Below, piece after piece: positions 60,816-64,000 of a DNA stretch of 64,000 nt. The notes below the pieces were generated by a model. That model did not search any database. It was not told where the DNA came from and saw nothing but the letters and a program-made list of their open reading frames with translations. Each line of letters opens with the position of its first letter. The stretch's first letter is position 1. Made by a program: the position numbers and the translations under genes. The DNA comes from CALMNV01 sp035688975 (GTDB lineage Bacteria; Actinomycetota; Actinomycetes; Actinomycetales; Dermatophilaceae): contig NZ_DASSMH010000051.1 of the NCBI RefSeq assembly GCF_035688975.1, forward strand, positions 1 to 64,000. Direction: 5' to 3'.

Positions 60816-61691
60816 TCACCCCCTCGGTCGCGGCCCGAGGGAGTCGGCGAACGCGCGGACTGCTGCCTCGAAGGCGGCGGGCTGCTCGGCATACGTGACG
60901 TGCCCCGAACCGGGCAGTTCGACGAGTGAGGCGTTGATGAGCCCACTGGCAAGCCGGGCCGCGATGGTCCGCAGTGCCGGGTGGCTCTCGGACCCGGTGA
61001 GGACGAGAACCGGCACGTCAATGGCCGCCAGGGTGGCCGCGTCGACCGGGTCGGCCGGCTCCGTGAGGGCGGGCAAGAGCATCGGCGCATTGTCACGGTA
61101 GCGATCCCGACGGCGCTCGTCGATGGCCTCCCACAGGCCGGGGCAGACCACCTCGAAGAAGGCGTCGACGGCGGCCCGGGGGCCCCGGCTCGCGACCGCG
61201 GCGTCCACGGCCGGTGCGACGTCGCGCTTCAGCGCCGCGCCTGCGGCGGGGTCGAGGGGGAACAGCGGCGGCTCGGAGAGCACGGCGGCGCCGACCACGC
61301 CGGGGTGCCGGCGCAGTACCTCGAACCCGACGTAGGCGCCGCCGCTCGAGCCCACCAGCGTGCAGCCCCTCAGGCCCAGCGTCTCGATGAGCGCGGCCGC
61401 GTCGTCGGCGTGCGTGGCGTAGGACTGGTCCCTCGCGCCGGCGGGACTGCGGCTGTGCCCGCGCCGGTCGTACGCAAGGCAGGTGAAGCGGTCCGAGAGC
61501 CGGCGCACCTGGTCCGTCCAGACCTCGGCGTCGCCGCACATCCCGTGGACGAACGCCAGCGGAGGACCGTTCCCCTCGGCTTTGACGTACAGCTCGGTGT
61601 CGCGGACTGGCACGAGGCGCCCAACGTCCGAACCGGGGAGCGAGTCTCGAGCAAGGGGGGTTGGGGTCGTTGGCGAGCCGAGGTGGGTCAT
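60816..61691 (-). CDS. Alpha/beta-fold hydrolase
   Basis: The 291-residue protein shows the oxyanion segment FVHGMCGD, the nucleophile elbow LVGSSGGAYVG, and the final ELPGSGHVTYAEQP with the catalytic His. The ester or peptide substrate is unknown. ATG 61691 has an AGGAGG site. It lies 135 bp downstream of, and in line with, the HD/LuxR regulator gene and may be its target; alpha/beta hydrolases often stand next to such regulators. Confidence 0.9.
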   Translation of the reverse strand: MTHLGSPTTPTPLARDSLPGSDVGRLVPVRDTELYVKAEGNGPPLAFVHGMCGDAEVWTDQVRRLSDRFTCLAYDRRGHSRSPAGARDQSYATHADDAAALIETLGLRGCTLVGSSGGAYVGFEVLRRHPGVVGAAVLSEPPLFPLDPAAGAALKRDVAPAVDAAVASRGPRAAVDAFFEVVCPGLWEAIDERRRDRYRDNAPMLLPALTEPADPVDAATLAAIDVPVLVLTGSESHPALRTIAARLASGLINASLVELPGSGHVTYAEQPAAFEAAVRAFADSLGPRPRG

Positions 61692-61826
61692 CTGGTCCTC
61701 CTGACGGTGAGAGCTCCAGCATCTGTCGTGTCGACGTCCCGTGGAATGGGGCGATCGCCCCAACGTGAACAAGCCCGAGACGGCGGCTCGTCAGGGCCGT
61801 CGGGGCGCCGCCGAGGGGCCGACGCG

Positions 61827-63386
61827 TCATTCGGGCAGGATCCCGTGCTCCAGTGCGAACACGGCCGCGGCTGCCCGGCTGTGGGTCTGCGTCTTGGCGT
61901 AAAGGTTCTCCACGTGCCGCCCGACGGTCTTGACGGACAGCTGCAGCCGGCTCGCGATCTGCCTGTTGGAATTGCCGGCGGCGAGCAGGCGAAGGACCTC
62001 GGTCTCCCGCCCCGTCAAGCCCGCGGGCGCTCGGTGGTGCCCGCGGCGGGACGTCCCGGCCTGGACTCCGAGCACGGCGTCCACGGCGGCGGGGTCGAGG
62101 GCCCCTTCGTCCACCGCCGAGCGCAGCGCCGTGGTGACGCCGCCGGGGTCGAGGCCGGCCCGGTCCGGCGTCCCCTGCCTCAGCAGGGCGCACAGGTCGG
62201 CTGCGGCCAACACCCGGGCCGGTATGTCGAGTTGGGCGCCGCGCAGGCCGCGGTGGTAGCCACGCCCGTCGAGCCGCTCATGATGGGCCGCGGCCAAGGC
62301 GGCATACGACTGCAGGCCGGCGCACTGAGCGAGCACCCGCTCGGTCAGGTATGGGTGCAGCCGCTCCCGCTCCCGCGCCGCCGCTCCCACCTGACCGGAC
62401 CGCGCGGTCCGTCCGTGGGGCACGCCGACCCTCCCGACGTCGTGCACCAGCCCGGCCCGGCGCAGGGCAGTCGTGTCACCCTCCGCGAGTCCGCACCATC
62501 TCCCGGCCGCCTCGGCGAGGGCGGCCACCCTCCTCGAGTGGCCGCGCAGCCAGGGCGACTTCAGATCGGCGAAGTCGGCGACCGCGGTGAGTGCCAGGTC
62601 GAGCGCCGCGTCGTCCAGCCGTCCGTGTGGCGCCGGCTCCACGGCCATGACCTCCTCCCACAGCGGGACGGCGTCCAGCCGTGCGAGCTCCGCTGGTCCG
62701 ACCTCGAGGCACGCGTCCACCACTGTCGGGTCATAGGCGCGCCCGCGCCGGCGACGCAGGACCTCGAGGGCCAGCGCGGTCCCGCTTGCCCGGGCATGGA
62801 GCTGCAGGTCACCCGCCGCGACAACGATGCGCACAGCCGCAGGGATGGCGTCGCCTGACAAGCCGGACGGCGCCCCCTTGCCGTCCCATCGTTCGTAGGC
62901 GTGTGCGAGGGCGGCGAGGACCTGCGGCCCGCAGCCGAGTCTCGTGCCCAGTCGGACGGCGGTCTCGCAGTGGGTCGACAGCGACCGATGTCCGCCGCCG
63001 GGGTCGGCCAGCACCGCGGCCAGCCGAGCGGCGCGCAGTGGCGGGAACGCGTCGCGGGCAACGCTGCGCACGAGGGAGGCTACTTGTTCGCGTGGGGACC
63101 CCATGGTCGCCGGCGCCATGGCCGAGAGGAAAGCCGTCTCGTCCCCGGCCACCAGCCGGGCCGTCTCCCACGCATCCGAGGTGCACCCGAGGAAGCGCAG
63201 GAGGGAGAACTGGTGAACCGCCCGCAGCGTCTCGCCGTCAGCGCCCATCGCCCGGCCGACCGTCATCGCCAGCACGCACGTCATCAGGCCGCGCTCAAGG
63301 GGTTGTCCGGTGCCGAGATCCGTCGCCAGGGCCAGCGAGGCGAGCAACTCGGAGGTCCGCGTTCCGCCGTCGCGAGAGGCCGACAC
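61827..63386 (-). CDS. HD-GYP-like / LuxR-type HTH regulator
   Basis: The 519-residue protein has two HD-GYP-related modules and a C-terminal LuxR HTH. Module 1 (about residues 150-260) keeps YERWDGKGAPSGLSGDAIP but shows HC where HD is expected. Module 2 has LVHDVGRVGVPHG and HHERLDGRGYHRGLRGAQL. The HTH is LTGRETEVLRLLAAGNSNRQ with IASRLQLSVKTVGRHVENLY. GTG 63386 is chosen because TAGGGT lies 7 nt before it. The domain order suggests a transcription factor controlled by a nucleotide or phosphohydrolase signal. Ligand unknown. Confidence 0.85.
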   Translation of the reverse strand: MSASRDGGTRTSELLASLALATDLGTGQPLERGLMTCVLAMTVGRAMGADGETLRAVHQFSLLRFLGCTSDAWETARLVAGDETAFLSAMAPATMGSPREQVASLVRSVARDAFPPLRAARLAAVLADPGGGHRSLSTHCETAVRLGTRLGCGPQVLAALAHAYERWDGKGAPSGLSGDAIPAAVRIVVAAGDLQLHARASGTALALEVLRRRRGRAYDPTVVDACLEVGPAELARLDAVPLWEEVMAVEPAPHGRLDDAALDLALTAVADFADLKSPWLRGHSRRVAALAEAAGRWCGLAEGDTTALRRAGLVHDVGRVGVPHGRTARSGQVGAAARERERLHPYLTERVLAQCAGLQSYAALAAAHHERLDGRGYHRGLRGAQLDIPARVLAAADLCALLRQGTPDRAGLDPGGVTTALRSAVDEGALDPAAVDAVLGVQAGTSRRGHHRAPAGLTGRETEVLRLLAAGNSNRQIASRLQLSVKTVGRHVENLYAKTQTHSRAAAAVFALEHGILPE

Positions 63387-63393
63387 GGTGCTG

Positions 63394-63399
63394 ACCCTA
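63394..63399 (-). promoter_or_regulatory. -10-like hexamer of the HD/LuxR gene
   Basis: TAGGGT on the minus strand, 7 nt before GTG 63386; likely leaderless. Confidence 0.4.
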
Positions 63400-63497
63400 C
63401 GCCGCTCGCCGGCGCGCTCGTACGGCCAGGGCGCCGAAACCCAGCTCCGACGTCGCCGGTTGCAGGCTCCTGCGGGCCGCGTGCTTGACTTGCGCGC

Positions 63498-64000
63498 ATG
63501 CCCGTCCGCCGCATCGTCATCGCCGGTGACCCCGTCCTGCACCGCAGCGCCGCCCTCGTGACCGAGGTCGACGACGCGCTGCGCACGCTCGTCGCCGACA
63601 TGGTCGAGACCAACGACGCGGCCAACGGCGTCGGGCTCGCGGCGCCGCAGATCGGCGTCGGGCTGCGGGTCTTCATCTGGAAGATGGCCAACGACGACGG
63701 CGTCCCGGCGACCGGTCACGTCATCAACCCCATCGTGACGACGTCGCGCGTGCCGCACGAGCCGCCCGACCCGCACGACGAGGCCGAGGGCTGCCTCTCG
63801 GTGCCCGGGGAGTCGTTTCCACTCAAACGAGCCGCCACGGCGCACGTCGTCGGCACCGACCTCGACGGCAACACAATGGAGTTCGACGCCACCGGATGGT
63901 TCGCCCGGTGCATGCAGCACGAGTACGACCACCTCAACGGCACCCTCTACGTCGACCGGCTCGAGGACCGGTGGCGCAAGAAGGCCCGCAAGGCGGTCAA
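63498..64000 (+). CDS. def: Peptide deformylase (cut by the window edge)
   Basis: Deformylase removes the formyl group from nascent proteins. The visible 167 codons contain all three motifs: GVGLAAPQIG (near residue 46), EGCLSVPG (near residue 96, metal Cys) and QHEYDHLNG (near residue 139, metal His residues). The frame is open at the right end of the window, so the C-terminus is missing. ATG 63498 is 111 bp from the divergent HD/LuxR start. Confidence 0.94.
   Translation, partial: MPVRRIVIAGDPVLHRSAALVTEVDDALRTLVADMVETNDAANGVGLAAPQIGVGLRVFIWKMANDDGVPATGHVINPIVTTSRVPHEPPDPHDEAEGCLSVPGESFPLKRAATAHVVGTDLDGNTMEFDATGWFARCMQHEYDHLNGTLYVDRLEDRWRKKARKAV

Overview
The window is very G+C-rich, densely coded DNA from an actinobacterium. 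The order pnp/rpsO, dapB, thyA/folA/dapA, rnj, ftsK, rimO, pgsA, cinA, clgR, DUF3046, recA, recX, miaB is the conserved actinobacterial block also known from mycobacteria. Phenylacetate genes, an ultrashort ileS T-box, a SAM-IV riboswitch and the style of the repeats suggest a member of the Micrococcales, perhaps Intrasporangiaceae. That family assignment is inference.

Left part (1-21 kb): a B12-binding radical SAM gene, a NUDIX-like gene and a GlcD-type FAD oxidase run leftward. Diverging from them is ileS under a T-box, followed by a GNAT, folC, a small two-repeat protein, DUF4233, ndk, mreBCD, the elongation transpeptidase gene mrdA (with no rodA beside it) and a FUSC protein. A leftward DUF3311/mctP monocarboxylate uptake pair and lpdA complete this part.

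Middle part (20-43 kb): an XRE-type regulator with an ill-defined 3' end, a tiny DUF6131 gene, rpsO, pnp, a beta-propeller lipoprotein and dapB. Accessory metabolism follows: a 42-residue metallothionein-like peptide, the lutABC lactate-oxidation operon, the azlCD branched-chain amino acid exporter, a GNAT with a histidine-rich tail, and paaABCDE (phenylacetyl-CoA epoxidase). A DUF559 gene sits between two nearly identical 42-bp repeats. Then come thyA, folA, dapA, rnj and an EEP-family phosphatase, and a PLP-dependent enzyme behind a SAM riboswitch.

Right part (43-64 kb): ftsK, then a stretch of different base composition with an unrecognised secreted protein overlapped by a small cytoplasmic protein and a possible insertion-sequence end. 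After it come an ion-channel-like protein, a dipeptidase, rimO-pgsA-cinA-clgR, a serine hydrolase, DUF3352, DUF3046, recA (behind a LexA/SOS box)-recX, a yceI gene with two palindromic operators, miaB, an alpha/beta hydrolase, an HD-GYP/LuxR fusion and the start of def.

Layers beyond genes: the heptamer GGCATAC/GTATGCC occurs about 52 times on both strands, far above chance. At least 13 genes have a -10-like hexamer 6-7 nt before the start codon, implying leaderless mRNAs. Intergenic repeats with 21-, 42-, 23-, 16- and 12-bp periods cluster at a few sites, and several stop codons lie in short duplications.
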